A stretch of 64,000 nt of DNA from CAZNPL01 sp964574815 (lineage in GTDB: Bacteria; Planctomycetota; Phycisphaerae; UBA1845). This document shows positions 9,165 through 17,958 of this stretch, one piece after another. The position numbers were made by a program, and so were the translations under genes. Under the pieces are notes generated by a model. The model saw only the letters and a list, made by a program, of their open reading frames with translations, made no database searches and was not told the DNA's origin. The stretch is taken from contig CAZNPL010000034.1 in the NCBI GenBank assembly GCA_964574815.1, positions 11,357 through 75,356 on the forward strand, in the 5' to 3' direction. Positions within the stretch are counted from its first letter, which is position 1, and the number at the start of each line of letters is the position of its first letter.

Positions 9165-10787
9165 TTACACGATCGCCGGGATCAACGACCGCGTGAACGA
9201 CAGCTCTTCGTCTGCGTTGATTCGGCGAATCTCATCGAATTGATCGGCACAGCGCAGAAACGGCTCGATCAGCTCCGGATCGAAGTGTGTGCCGGCGTCT
9301 TCCTTGATCATCTCGACGGCCCGCTCGTGCGTGGTTGCGTCCTTGTAACGCCGCTTGCTGGTGATGGCGTCATACGCGTCGACGAGAGCGATGATTCTAG
9401 CGGGCAGGGGAATGTTCTCGCCAGAGAGCCCCTCCGGGTAACCGGTGCCGTCCCACTTCTCGTGGTGGCTCGCGGCGATCGTGGCGCACATCGTAAGGAT
9501 GGGCACCGGGCCGGTCTGCGCGACAGCCGACTCCACGACTTCCCGCCCGATGCGGCAGTGTTCCTGCATGAGGCGGTACTCCTCGTCCGTCAGCTTGTCG
9601 GGCTTGCAGAGAATGTAGTCGGGGATGCCGACCTTGCCGATGTCGTGCATCGGCGCCGCTCGATAAATATTCTCGATCATCTCGTCGGTGACTTGCTCGC
9701 TATAGCGGCTTGCCCGCTTCGATTCGGTGGCCAGGAGACGAGCGTATTCGCGAACGCGCTCGATGTGCTTGCTCGTTTCGTTGTCTCGGAATTCCGCGAG
9801 TCGTCCAACGGTCATCAGCAGGACGTCCACGGACCGGTTCAGTCGCTCGCGGCGCATCTGATTATGCAGGGCGATCGCTCCGGAATCGGCGATCGAGCGG
9901 ATGCATTCGATCTCTTCGGTTGAGAACTCACCGCCGCCTTCCTTCTCGGTGATGCTCAGGACACCCAGCCGCTCCTCGCGCGTCATGATCGACGTTGCGA
10001 TGAGCGGCGTGCTCACAAACGCTTCCCCGTCACTGGTGGCGGTCGGTCCGTCGGCGGCCCTGTAGTTGTTATAGGCACCGCCTACGAATGTCTTACCCGT
10101 GGTAAAGACCCTGCCGGCGATGCCGTCGGTCGAAGAGATGCGAATGCGTTTCACGGTGTTCGGTGCGATGCCGGAGGCGCACCTGCACACCAGGTGTTGC
10201 CCGTCGGGGGCCTTCAGAAGGACGGAGATCCTTCGACTTCGGGTGACTTCCCCCACGGTTGTGAGAATCAAATCGAGGATCTCATTCTCTGTCCGGGCCT
10301 CGTTGAGGGCGCGCGTGAAGTCGTACAGGGAGCGCAGGCGACTCGTGCGGGACTCGACCTCGCTCACCAACCGGCCATTCAGATCGTCCAACTCTCGGGT
10401 GGTCCTTGCCAGACGTAAGACTGTGCGAATACGCGCAAGCAGCTCGGCGACATCAAAGGGCTTGACGACGTATTCCTGGGCGCCGGCTTCAAGGGCCATG
10501 ACGACGTGATCGCTGTCGCTACGGGCGGTGAGCATGATGACCGCCGTGTCAGCGGTCTCAGGGTTGCTCTTGAGTCGTCGGGTGGCCTCGATCCCGTCGA
10601 TGCCTGGCAGACCAACGTCCATAACAACCAGATCCGGCCGAAATGTGCGCGCTCGTTCGAGCGCCGTCTCGGCATCGGGCGCGCTGGTTACCTCGTGGCC
10701 GGCGGCTGTCAGGTGGGCGCATAGGATATAGGCCAGCCTCGGATCGTCATCGACCAGCAGAACCTTCCCGTTGTCTGGTGCGGTCAC
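9165..10787 (-). CDS. response regulator with REC, GAF and HD-GYP domains (cyclic-di-GMP phosphodiesterase)
   Basis: A 540-aa protein starting at GTG 10787, with GGGAGG 9 nt upstream. Residues 8-125 are a receiver domain (LLVDDDPR; phospho-acceptor Asp57 in DLVVMDVGLPG; Lys in VVKPFD). Residues 160-310 resemble a GAF sensor (DLILTTVGEVTRSRRISVLL). Residues 320-520 are an HD-GYP domain with HDIGKVGIPD, HHEKWDGTGYPEGL and IIALVDAYDAIT. The HD-GYP signature predicts hydrolysis of cyclic-di-GMP under control of phosphorylation. No sensor kinase is adjacent, so the partner is unknown. Confidence 0.92.
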   Translation of the reverse strand: MTAPDNGKVLLVDDDPRLAYILCAHLTAAGHEVTSAPDAETALERARTFRPDLVVMDVGLPGIDGIEATRRLKSNPETADTAVIMLTARSDSDHVVMALEAGAQEYVVKPFDVAELLARIRTVLRLARTTRELDDLNGRLVSEVESRTSRLRSLYDFTRALNEARTENEILDLILTTVGEVTRSRRISVLLKAPDGQHLVCRCASGIAPNTVKRIRISSTDGIAGRVFTTGKTFVGGAYNNYRAADGPTATSDGEAFVSTPLIATSIMTREERLGVLSITEKEGGGEFSTEEIECIRSIADSGAIALHNQMRRERLNRSVDVLLMTVGRLAEFRDNETSKHIERVREYARLLATESKRASRYSEQVTDEMIENIYRAAPMHDIGKVGIPDYILCKPDKLTDEEYRLMQEHCRIGREVVESAVAQTGPVPILTMCATIAASHHEKWDGTGYPEGLSGENIPLPARIIALVDAYDAITSKRRYKDATTHERAVEMIKEDAGTHFDPELIEPFLRCADQFDEIRRINADEELSFTRSLIPAIV

Positions 10788-11634
10788 GGTGGTGGGCCTC
10801 CCAAGGCGATTCAGCCTGCCTGAAGTCCGCTCGTTACTTCATCGGCCATCGCGACCGCAGCATTCTGGTGGACCTTTGGAACCCTGATTTCCGGACGGCG
10901 TGCGCGCTGGCGAGTCGACAACGGCCGACGCCTGCCGCGACGAACTATGTTTGAGTTTGGGGGGTGTAATTTCGTCGCAGGCGATTCGCGACCGACCGCG
11001 GCGAGCCGGTTGCGGGTTGTCTGCTCGAGGCGGCGCGACGCCTTAAGGTTGCATCGTGACAGACGCTGAGGGGCGCGGTTCTGCGGACGGAGGGGCTTCG
11101 TTGCCTTTGAACGGGAGAGCCCCCTGTGATTTCGGTAGGCGCCGGACTTTTTTCGGATTTTATGCTTTTGCCAGCCAAGCAGTTATGGTAATATTACTGA
11201 TGGCGAGGATAGCGCGGCACGTAAGATGTCCGGTCTTGGATGTCTGGTACTTGTCTGGGTTGGCGTTTCGGGCATTTCGGGGTCGAGGTTTGAGTCATCG
11301 GCGCTTTTCCTCGCAGTGCAGATTGGCTTGTTTTCGCCCGTTCATTTGGCCGATGAGAATCACGCGGCGACCGGATCTGCGACTAAAGATTTTTGGCTCG
11401 CCGGGAGGTGGACTTCCCAACACCGAAGGATAGAATAAGGAGTAGGCCAAATATTGCCTTATCAAGGCTGATCGCCTGGAGGGCGGTCCACGGGGTCTGA
11501 TTTTCGCCCCTAAAAAACCAAAGTCTTCCACTCGCTGCGGCACCCTTTGACCGCGCCAATACTTTACAGGGTGCCGCACGCCTCTTTTACGCACATAACG
11601 CCTGAACTCGTCGGCGGGACGTCGTCCAAGGGGC
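10788..11634. other. long intergenic region
   Basis: These 847 bases separate two minus-strand genes. They hold the HD-GYP promoter region and a less GC-rich stretch around 11160-11420. Two short overlapping plus-strand frames (to 11433 and 11438) lack recognisable domains and good ribosome-binding sites. The only structure I can support is the inverted repeat at 11536-11578. Confidence 0.4.
11536..11578. repeat. 11-bp inverted repeat
   Basis: TGCGGCACCCT at 11536-11546 and AGGGTGCCGCA at 11568-11578 are exact reverse complements around a 21-nt spacer. A T-rich run is present only near 11580-11590 (CCTCTTTTACG), so it could be a weak terminator, an operator or a dispersed repeat. It lies just past the 3' end of the flavin reductase gene (minus strand). 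Confidence 0.5.
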
Positions 11635-12117
11635 TCAATAGCTACGCGCTGTCTTGCGCAGGTGAACGAAGGGTCGAGCGGCTTCGTCGCAACTGCCGTC
11701 GATCACCTCCGCGACATAGAGGAAATGGTCTCCCGCGGGGGTTTTCGCGACGACTCGGCACCCGATGCAGGCGATCGCGGCTTCGATTCTGACGCCCGCG
11801 TCTTCCTGGTGGATTTGCAGGTTCTCAAAAGCATCCTCGCCCGGGGCAAACCCGGCCGCGAAGTGTTTCAGCAGCGTCGTGGAATCTTCACCCAGGATGT
11901 TCAGCAGAAACCGCCCGGACGCGTCCACGATCGCTTCGATGGGACGACCCCGTTTCACACATACGCTGACCATCAGCGGCGACATCGATGCTTGCTGGAC
12001 CCAGCTTGCCAGCATGCCGGTCGATTCCCCTTTGTGCGAGGCGGTCAAGATCGCAAGGCAGCTGGGAATCCGGGCAACGGCGGCAGCGGCCGGATCGGGT
12101 TTGGGCGACTCATTCAT
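11635..12117 (-). CDS. flavin reductase-like domain protein
   Basis: This 160-aa protein belongs to the FMN-binding flavin reductase family. RIPSCLAILTASHKGESTGMLASWVQQASMSPLMVSVCVK is the N-terminal flavin-binding barrel, here with key segments at residues 16-55. GRFLLNILGEDSTTLLKHFAAGF and GDHFLYVAEVIDG complete the fold. It would reduce FMN/FAD with NAD(P)H or bind flavin for a partner oxidase. The next gene upstream on the same strand (12154-12471) ends 37 bp away, so the two may be cotranscribed with ychF. Confidence 0.82.
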   Translation of the reverse strand: MNESPKPDPAAAAVARIPSCLAILTASHKGESTGMLASWVQQASMSPLMVSVCVKRGRPIEAIVDASGRFLLNILGEDSTTLLKHFAAGFAPGEDAFENLQIHQEDAGVRIEAAIACIGCRVVAKTPAGDHFLYVAEVIDGSCDEAARPFVHLRKTARSY

Positions 12118-12153
12118 GTGAGACTGATTCCGTCATGTCGATCTCGAACGCGC

Positions 12154-12471
12154 CTACGTCTTGAGTTTTCGTCCAAGCTGCTTCTCGATGCTCGCGATCT
12201 TCGACTCCAGGCGGCCGCTTTGGCCCTGGCGGTAGTCGATTTTGATCGAACAGCTCACACGCTCGCAATCACCGGCCATGGCCTTGAAACACTCAGACAC
12301 GACGCCGAGGCATTCATCCCATTCACCCTCGATGACCGTGCCCATGGGGTTCAGGCGGTAGGGCAGGCCGCTTCGATCGATAATCTCCAGGCTCCTGCTG
12401 ACGTATGGGCTGAGCGATGTCCCCTTATCCAGGGGCGACATCGAAAACTCGAGCAAGACTGACATCGGCAA
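12154..12471 (-). CDS. MTH1187/YkoF-family thiamine-binding protein (DUF77)
   Basis: The 105-aa protein MPMSVLLEFSMSPLDKGTSL matches the DUF77 family, which forms ferredoxin-like dimers and binds thiamine or related pyrimidines. GLPYRLNPMGTVIEGEWDE is the conserved central segment. In this family the protein is thought to bind or transport thiamine, but no thiamine gene or riboswitch is nearby. It is 12 bp downstream of ychF on the same strand, which suggests a shared transcript. Confidence 0.82.
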   Translation of the reverse strand: MPMSVLLEFSMSPLDKGTSLSPYVSRSLEIIDRSGLPYRLNPMGTVIEGEWDECLGVVSECFKAMAGDCERVSCSIKIDYRQGQSGRLESKIASIEKQLGRKLKT

Positions 12472-12483
12472 CCTCCTCGCTGC

Positions 12484-13548
12484 TCACACGTTGAACTTGA
12501 AGTGGATAATATCGCCATCCTGAACGACGTAGGACTTACCTTCCTGCCGCACCTTCCCGGCCGTCTTCGCCGCCTTCAGATCGCCGGCCTCGACGAAGTC
12601 ATCGAAGGCCACTGTCTCGGCTCGAATGAATCCCCGGGCCATGTCGCTGTGAATCTTATCCGCCGCTTCGAGCGCGTCGGTCCCGTGCCGGACCGTCCAG
12701 GCACGGATTTCCTTGTCACCGATCGTCAGGAACGAGATCAGGCCCATCGCGTCGTAGCAGCGGCGGATAAGGCGCTGGCCGGCCGGCTCCTCGACGCCGA
12801 GATCGGTCAGGAACGGGGGCCGGTCTGCCGGTTCAAGCTGGGCGATGTCCCACTCCGCCCGGGCACAGATACTCAGCGCCCCGGCGGTGCCCGGAGGAGT
12901 CGGGTGACCGGGACCGGCCGCGGCGTTCTCGGAAACGTTGTAGGCAACCAGCAGCGGTTTGAGCGTGAGCAGGCCGAAGCTGGCGACCATGCGTTTGTCC
13001 TCGTCGGTTTTCAGCACGGTTGAGACCGGCTGGGAGTCCTCCAGCGCATCGCGGCAGAGGCACAAGAGGGCGTGCTCACGCTTGTCCTCCTCCTGGGAGG
13101 GGGCGGGCTTGCGCAGCGACTTTTCAAGTTTTTCAATCCGTTTTGTAATTGTATCGAAATCGGCAAAGAGAAGCTCCTCGGAGATTTCCCTGAGGTCGGC
13201 TTGGGGGTCGATGCGATCGCGATAGGCGGGCACCGTTGCATCGTCGAAGGCGCGTACGACGGCCAGCAGCATGTCTGCCTGGCGCATCTCGGGCAGGAAT
13301 CTCCGCAGCTCCTCCTGCCCGTGGTGGTCCGCCAGCGATACGCCGGGGATGTCGATGAACTCAAGGGTTGCTTCGATCAATTTCCGGGAGGTGTAGACGG
13401 CTGAGATTGCGTCCAGGCGAGGATCGGGGACCTTGACAATCGAGTGGTGGACTTGGGGCGGTCCCGAGGGGGCCGGCATGACCCCTGTTGCGGCGGCCGC
13501 CAGGGTCGTCTTACCGGACATTGGGAGGCCTGTTATCGCGACTCTCAA
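12484..13548 (-). CDS. ychF: YchF/OLA1-type P-loop ATPase/GTPase
   Basis: A 354-aa Obg-superfamily protein. The Walker A motif is GLPMSGKTT (residues 7-15), G3 is DIPGVS near 69, and the base-specificity motif reads YNVSE instead of NKxD, as in ATP-preferring YchF proteins. A helical insert lies at about 120-200. The C-terminus carries a TGS domain (SYVVQDGDIIHFKFNV). YchF associates with ribosomes and translation. The Walker A is GxxxxGKTT with Met-Ser in place of the usual Asn-Val/Ala-Gly pair, a small deviation. Three minus-strand genes follow in order (ychF, DUF77, flavin reductase). Confidence 0.88.
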   Translation of the reverse strand: MRVAITGLPMSGKTTLAAAATGVMPAPSGPPQVHHSIVKVPDPRLDAISAVYTSRKLIEATLEFIDIPGVSLADHHGQEELRRFLPEMRQADMLLAVVRAFDDATVPAYRDRIDPQADLREISEELLFADFDTITKRIEKLEKSLRKPAPSQEEDKREHALLCLCRDALEDSQPVSTVLKTDEDKRMVASFGLLTLKPLLVAYNVSENAAAGPGHPTPPGTAGALSICARAEWDIAQLEPADRPPFLTDLGVEEPAGQRLIRRCYDAMGLISFLTIGDKEIRAWTVRHGTDALEAADKIHSDMARGFIRAETVAFDDFVEAGDLKAAKTAGKVRQEGKSYVVQDGDIIHFKFNV

Positions 13549-13630
13549 CGAAACGCTCCCGGAGTCATCCGCGTTGGCCTGCCGCGGATTGTAAAGTGGT
13601 AAGTGGATGGGTCAACCTCCCGAGCTATTC

Positions 13631-13659
13631 GGGAACGTTGGTGTCGTATACGCTATAAT
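13631..13659 (+). promoter_or_regulatory. candidate promoter for the TPR gene
   Basis: A perfect TATAAT lies at 13654-13659, about 130 bp before the TPR start. The -35 position is only weakly matched (GGGAAC at 13631-13636, 17 nt away). Confidence 0.3.
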
Positions 13660-13787
13660 TCGGGGGATGGGCGACGGCGCGCATTGGCGGACGCGGTTGC
13701 TGGTGTCCGATAAGGGCGATAGAATCTCCATACCTTGGCAGTGGCCCAGGAGCACGCTTCGGGTGGGGGGATCGGCTGACGGTTGCG

Positions 13788-15140
13788 ATGAACGAATGGA
13801 TTGACGCAGAGCGGCGAGCGGAACGCGCCCAGCAACTGTCCGAAGCTAGGCGATGGGAGGAGGCGCTTACCGAGATTAACGCCGCTTTGGAAGTGAACCC
13901 GACCAACGCCTCATGGCTGGGTCAGCGCGGATATCTGCTCGACCAGTTGGAGAAATACGAGGAGGCAATCGAGGCCTATCGGGAAGCGCTGGAGCTAGCG
14001 GAGAACGACCGGGAACTGCTGATACTGCTGGCGATCGACTTGGCGCGCATCGGCCGGCTATCGGAAGCGCTTACCAAGTTTGCCCGCGTTAACGAGCTTT
14101 ACCCTGATTTTGAGCCGGGGTACTGCTATCAGATCTCGGTATTTGCCGAGCTCGGCCGCCACGACAAGGCGGAGGAGATGTTCTATACGGCCCAGCAGCT
14201 CAAGGCCGACTGTCCTCACTGCTTTTTCCACGTAGCTCTGTCTCTGGCTGAGCGGGGGCACTTCGAGCGTGCCATTTTCTGCTGGAACCGGGTACTGGAG
14301 ATCGATCCGGAATACGAGCGGGTGAAAGGCCTGATTGCGCGGGCGTATCGTGGATTGGGTGAACTGGCGAAGGCGGAGGAGTATTACGTAGAAGCAATTC
14401 GCGAAGATCCGGGCGATACAGACCTGCTGTTCGACATGGGAGAGATGCTGGCGGAGGCCGGAGATGTGGATCGGTCCACGCTGAAGTTTCGCCAGGTGAT
14501 CGAGCTCGAGCCGGACCACGTCGGGGCGCATTTTGCGTTGGGTCAACTGCAGTTGCTGGCGGACGACCCGGAGGGCGCCATCCGTGAGTTCGAGAACGTC
14601 GCCGAGAAAGAGTCGGCGTACCCCGGGCTGGCACTGCAGTTCGGAACCGCATATTTGAAGCTGGGGCGCTACAAGGAGGCCCGAGTTCATCTGACGCGAG
14701 CCGTCCAGGAGGAGCCGGGCAATCGAGACGCCCACATGCAGCTTGGCAACTGCCTGCTGCGGCTGCAGAAGCCGTCCACGGCGGCCGACCAATTTCGCCG
14801 AGTACTTTCGATCGACGCGTCGAATCCGTACGCCCACCACAACCTCGGGGTCTGCTGCTTTCTGACGGGAGACAACCGGCAGGGTGTGGAGCATTGCCGT
14901 CGTGCGATTGAACTGAAGCCGGATTACTGGATGGCGATTATCAAGACCATCCTGGCGTACCAGAAGATGGGACGTTTCGGCGACGCCCGTGCCATGATCG
15001 ATTACGGCTTGCGCCTGGATCCGGAGAACGCACTACTGGCGCAACTGAGGAACCGGCTGTGGCGGGTGCGCGTGCGATACGTGCTGTCGCGGGTCACGGG
15101 TGTTTTCGGTCGCGTCATCGGGCGTGGGGAGTCGGAATAG
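13788..15140 (+). CDS. tetratricopeptide repeat protein
   Basis: A 450-aa protein made almost wholly of TPR units, roughly ten in tandem. Each shows the W-L-G-Y-A-P pattern, for example WEEALTEINAALEVNPTN, YEEAIEAYREALELAEND, RAIFCWNRVLEIDPEY, AKAEEYYVEAIREDPGD and EARVHLTRAVQEEPGN. It has no signal peptide; the last 45 residues are basic (RNRLWRVRVRYVLSRVTGVFGRVIGRG) and could contact membrane or nucleic acid. TPR arrays act as protein-binding scaffolds; the partner is unknown. The start is ATG 13788 with no strong ribosome-binding site visible. It is followed 150 bp later by a secreted protein gene. Confidence 0.88.
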   Translation: MNEWIDAERRAERAQQLSEARRWEEALTEINAALEVNPTNASWLGQRGYLLDQLEKYEEAIEAYREALELAENDRELLILLAIDLARIGRLSEALTKFARVNELYPDFEPGYCYQISVFAELGRHDKAEEMFYTAQQLKADCPHCFFHVALSLAERGHFERAIFCWNRVLEIDPEYERVKGLIARAYRGLGELAKAEEYYVEAIREDPGDTDLLFDMGEMLAEAGDVDRSTLKFRQVIELEPDHVGAHFALGQLQLLADDPEGAIREFENVAEKESAYPGLALQFGTAYLKLGRYKEARVHLTRAVQEEPGNRDAHMQLGNCLLRLQKPSTAADQFRRVLSIDASNPYAHHNLGVCCFLTGDNRQGVEHCRRAIELKPDYWMAIIKTILAYQKMGRFGDARAMIDYGLRLDPENALLAQLRNRLWRVRVRYVLSRVTGVFGRVIGRGESE

Positions 15141-15293
15141 GGCTGGGCGGGCGCGGATACCGGACCGGCGACAGGTCGCAGCAGCATCTCGGGCTGGTTC
15201 GGTTGCAACCAAGCGACAAGGTCGTAGCATATAAGACGACGGTGACCCCTCGGGCGTTCCGGGGAATCAACGCGCATATGGAGAGGCATCACG

Positions 15294-16400
15294 GTGTTTC
15301 CGAGGCTGATAATCTCAGGGCTGACGTTCACGATGCTGTTCGCGCCGGCCCCTGCGCCCGCCGAGTCCCCGAAGATTGAGGACAAGAGCAAGGCTGACGT
15401 GGAGGCGGATATCGCGCGGCGGCAGGTGGAGGGTTTTTGGCAGGTCGACGCGATCCTCGATCAGGCGGTGGACAACATCGCCACGCGGTACAACCTCAAC
15501 GACGTTCAGAAAGCCGAAACCGCGGAGATGATGAACGAGGGCGTCAAGGGTTTTCTCGACCGGCATCAGGATGAAATCTGGCCGCTGATCCGCGACCTGG
15601 CGATGCTGCAGCGAAAAGGGAACAGCCCGGATCCGGAGGTGGCCAAACGGCTCGGCCCGAAGGCGGCGGGGATTCTTCGCGAAGCGCGGGAGGAGATCTT
15701 CCGCTACAACGAGGAATGGCGTGAGATCCTCACGGAAGAGCAGAAGCGGGTGCACGATTACGACATGCGCGAGATGACCAAGACGTTCCAGACGATGGAA
15801 CAGAACTTCGACTCATGGGGCAAGGGGGAGGTGGCCAGCCGGTCCATATTCCCGCAGCCGCGGCCGATGACGGATCAGCCACCGACTCCTCCGAAGCCGG
15901 TGGACGGGGACTTGCCCGGAGGAAAGCCAACGGAGCACGCTCCGAAGTTCGTCGGTCACCTTGAGGCGTACCTGCAGAAGTTCATTGCGGATTACAAGCT
16001 TACCGATCCTCAGCGCGAGGCGGCGCAGTCGATTCTGCGGGAGATTTCGGGGCGGACGACCGCCTTTCACAAGGTCCACGCCGAGGAGCTGGACAGCATC
16101 AAGGACAAGATCGCCAAAGCCGATTCCCGCGATGAGCGCCGCCGGTTGATCATGGAGCGCCGCCGCATCACCCGACCGTTGGACGATCTTTTTAAGGAGT
16201 TCAAAGCGCGTCTCGATCAGATTCCGGAGAAAGCTCAACGCGAGCGGTTCGAGGCGATGCGAGAGGCTCAGCGGAGGGCGCCGGCCATCGATGGCTCCCG
16301 TGCCAAGCGAGAGACCGCCGGGACGCCGCATAAGCGAACGTCGGATGCGAAGGAGTCGGGCGGATCGGACGCGCCTGAAAAGTCCGGTGAGGGCCGGTAA
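15294..16400 (+). CDS. secreted, charged helical protein of unknown function
   Basis: The 368-aa product starts at GTG 15294 (GGAGAGG at 15280-15286) with a signal peptide, MFPRLIISGLTFTMLFAPAPAPA, cut near residue 23 by inference. The rest is highly charged and helical. Two related halves can be seen: VDAILDQAVDNIATRYNLND with REILTEEQKRVHDYDMREM, and LEAYLQKFIADYKLTD with RRRLIMERRRITRPLDDLF. These resemble LTxxQ/Spy-like periplasmic helices that sense or chaperone, but the resemblance is weak. The C-terminal 50 residues are Lys/Arg/Ser-rich and disordered. No enzyme motif is visible. Confidence 0.8.
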   Translation: MFPRLIISGLTFTMLFAPAPAPAESPKIEDKSKADVEADIARRQVEGFWQVDAILDQAVDNIATRYNLNDVQKAETAEMMNEGVKGFLDRHQDEIWPLIRDLAMLQRKGNSPDPEVAKRLGPKAAGILREAREEIFRYNEEWREILTEEQKRVHDYDMREMTKTFQTMEQNFDSWGKGEVASRSIFPQPRPMTDQPPTPPKPVDGDLPGGKPTEHAPKFVGHLEAYLQKFIADYKLTDPQREAAQSILREISGRTTAFHKVHAEELDSIKDKIAKADSRDERRRLIMERRRITRPLDDLFKEFKARLDQIPEKAQRERFEAMREAQRRAPAIDGSRAKRETAGTPHKRTSDAKESGGSDAPEKSGEGR

Positions 16401-16751
16401 ACGCCAACGGCCCGGAACTGCCCGCCCATTGGCGTTAGCGGAGCGTTCGAGGAGTCCGCACAGGCGCGATTGAGGCAGAAGGTCGCCGCTTGTCATATCA
16501 AAGCGCGGCAGCCGACACGGCGAGTCAGTTGAGCAGCGGGGACAGCGCTGTTTCCCGGCGATTCAGCCGTATCACGAAAGTTCGCGGCAGCCTGAGCGCC
16601 GCCGCGTGCCACCGCCGATAATCATCCCTATTCGCGGTTGCTTCGCGATTCTCGAAAATCATAGAATTAATGCCGTAGGGTTTAACGCACCTTGCGATAA
16701 ACCGATCTTCGGGGTGAGGCGCGATAGCGGGTATCTTTGATTGGTGGGTTC
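16401..16751. other. intergenic region with a weak hairpin
   Basis: This 351-bp gap holds an 8-bp inverted repeat right after the stop codon, AACGCCAA at 16400-16407 and TTGGCGTT at 16429-16436, with a 21-nt spacer and no T-run. It could be a weak transcription stop. Nothing else is recognisable. Confidence 0.35.
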
Positions 16752-17303
16752 ATGCGCACACCGCGTCACAATCATCTGATCCGTCGGATGTTCGCCGGAC
16801 TGGTTGAACATGCATTCTACAGCGAGGTGGGCGTCTGCGATCCGAAGCTGGTGGACTACCTGGTGATCCTCCTGCTGGAGTTTCTGCACATCGACCATCT
16901 TTATCGCATACGTGACGCCAAGGGCCAGCGGCTGGAAACCATCAGCGAGATGCTGGAGCAGCAGGAGTGGGTGACCGGCACGGAGTGGGGCATCCCCAAG
17001 CGCGATTTTCATCGCTACATCGGTGACTTCGCGCTGTTCTGGACGGGCGTGTTTCCCGAGGGGCTGCGGCGACGGCGGCGGTCGGTGAATCCGGACTATA
17101 TGGTCGATTACGTGGACCGGGGGCGGGAGTCGTATGCAATTGCGGCCGAGCTTTTCGACGAGGACGCCCAGCCGCCCGCTTCCGTGCTGCGACGATTGAG
17201 CAACGAGTTCGAGGTCTGCGCCCACGGGTTGCGGCTGGTCCGGCGCGGCTGGGAACGTCGTGATTTCACGGGACTGGACGACCCGACGCAGTTACTTTAC
17301 TGA
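16752..17303 (+). CDS. conserved hypothetical protein
   Basis: A 183-aa soluble protein that I do not recognise. It opens MRTPRHNHLIRRMFAGLVEHAFYSEVGVCDPKLVDYLVILLLEFLHIDHLY (first half described by positions 1-50) and contains VNPDYMVDYVDRGRESYAIAAELF near residue 120, with an Arg-rich turn (RRRRRS). No signal peptide, metal motif or membrane helix is seen. ATG 16752 is preferred to the TTG at 16737 because the five extra residues are not supported by a ribosome-binding site. It ends 136 bp before tRNA-Asn and is the last chromosomal protein gene before the accessory regions. Confidence 0.7.
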   Translation: MRTPRHNHLIRRMFAGLVEHAFYSEVGVCDPKLVDYLVILLLEFLHIDHLYRIRDAKGQRLETISEMLEQQEWVTGTEWGIPKRDFHRYIGDFALFWTGVFPEGLRRRRRSVNPDYMVDYVDRGRESYAIAAELFDEDAQPPASVLRRLSNEFEVCAHGLRLVRRGWERRDFTGLDDPTQLLY

Positions 17304-17439
17304 GCGCGGTCCGGGCTGGCGTGGATCGGGGGCATTGGGCCGTCATCCGGCGTTGAGGGGCATATTGACGGCGGCGGGCCGGCGACTAAACTCCCATCCG
17401 AAAGGTCGGCTTGTCGGAGCGGCGGTTCGATCGAGACGA

Positions 17440-17512
17440 TCCCCGATAGCTCAATTGGCAGAGCGAGCGGCTGTTAACCGCTAGGTTCAAGGTTCGAGTC
17501 CTTGTCGGGGAG
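17440..17512 (+). tRNA. tRNA-Asn (GTT)
   Basis: A 73-nt cloverleaf folds with no mismatch: acceptor TCCCCGA/TCGGGGA, D stem GCTC/GAGC, anticodon stem AGCGG/CCGCT with loop CTGTTAA (anticodon GTT), T stem CAAGG/CCTTG. CCA is not encoded. A Rho-independent terminator follows at once. It marks the left border of the accessory DNA, but I find no second copy of its 3' end. Confidence 0.95.
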
Positions 17513-17519
17513 GTCACCC

Positions 17520-17549
17520 CGCCGCCGAGAAATCCGGCGGCGTTTTTGT
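17520..17549 (+). terminator. Rho-independent terminator of tRNA-Asn
   Basis: A perfect 8-bp stem, CGCCGCCG at 17520-17527 and CGGCGGCG at 17535-17542, with a 7-nt loop, is followed by five T residues (17543-17547). Confidence 0.85.
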
Positions 17550-17684
17550 TAGCGGCTCGACGCGAAATCGTCGCTGGCGACGATCGCCGTAAGTCTGCGA
17601 TCCACGCGAGGTTGCGCGCTACCCGTCAAGTGGCCGCGCTCTCTGTTTGCAACGCCTCATCGGTCGCCCCGAACGCAACCCCAA

Positions 17685-17715
17685 GGGTTACGTCCGCACC
17701 CCCGCGAAAAACTCT
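17685..17715 (+). repeat. direct repeat, left copy flanking the nuclease cassette
   Basis: The core reads GGGTTACGTCCGCACCCCC and continues GCGAAAAACTC. The right copy at 20191 matches GGGTTACGT(C/T)CGCACCCC(C/T)GCG and then diverges with only scattered matches. A third, shorter copy of the first 13 bases is at 17762. The intergenic stretch 17550-17958 holds nothing else certain. Confidence 0.6.
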
Positions 17716-17761
17716 CAAACTCTCGCCCTCTCTCGGTTGACACCCCGATTTGGTTTACACG

Positions 17762-17774
17762 GGGTTACGTTCGC
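17762..17774 (+). repeat. short copy of the cassette repeat
   Basis: GGGTTACGTTCGC repeats the first 13 bases of the copy at 20191 exactly. A reversed GTAAC element follows at 17784-17788. It lies between the left repeat and the first cassette gene. Confidence 0.45.
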
Positions 17775-17958
17775 GGCCCGGACGTAACACGAACCGCCTT
17801 GCGAACCGTACGGTGCATGGACACAATCCGAGTCAGCCTGCGGCCCACGCACTCCGCATGAGCGCGAGACCGGGTCAACTTGGGCCACTCGGGACCGGAT
17901 CGAGGCGGGTCGTAGCGTCGATCGAACACGATGACCATTCGTTCACGGAAGGACAACA

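Noticed and set aside
11056..11438. Two overlapping short plus-strand frames
   Set aside because: No ribosome-binding site, no domain, and they compete with each other; left as intergenic.
17505..17512. tRNA-Asn 3' end as phage attachment site
   Set aside because: No second copy of the tRNA 3' end is visible at the right end of the prophage, and the only integrase is of the serine type, which rarely uses tRNA genes.
17737..17758. TTGACA with a possible -10 before the nuclease cassette
   Set aside because: The only -10-like sequence (TTTACA) is 10 nt away, which is too close.
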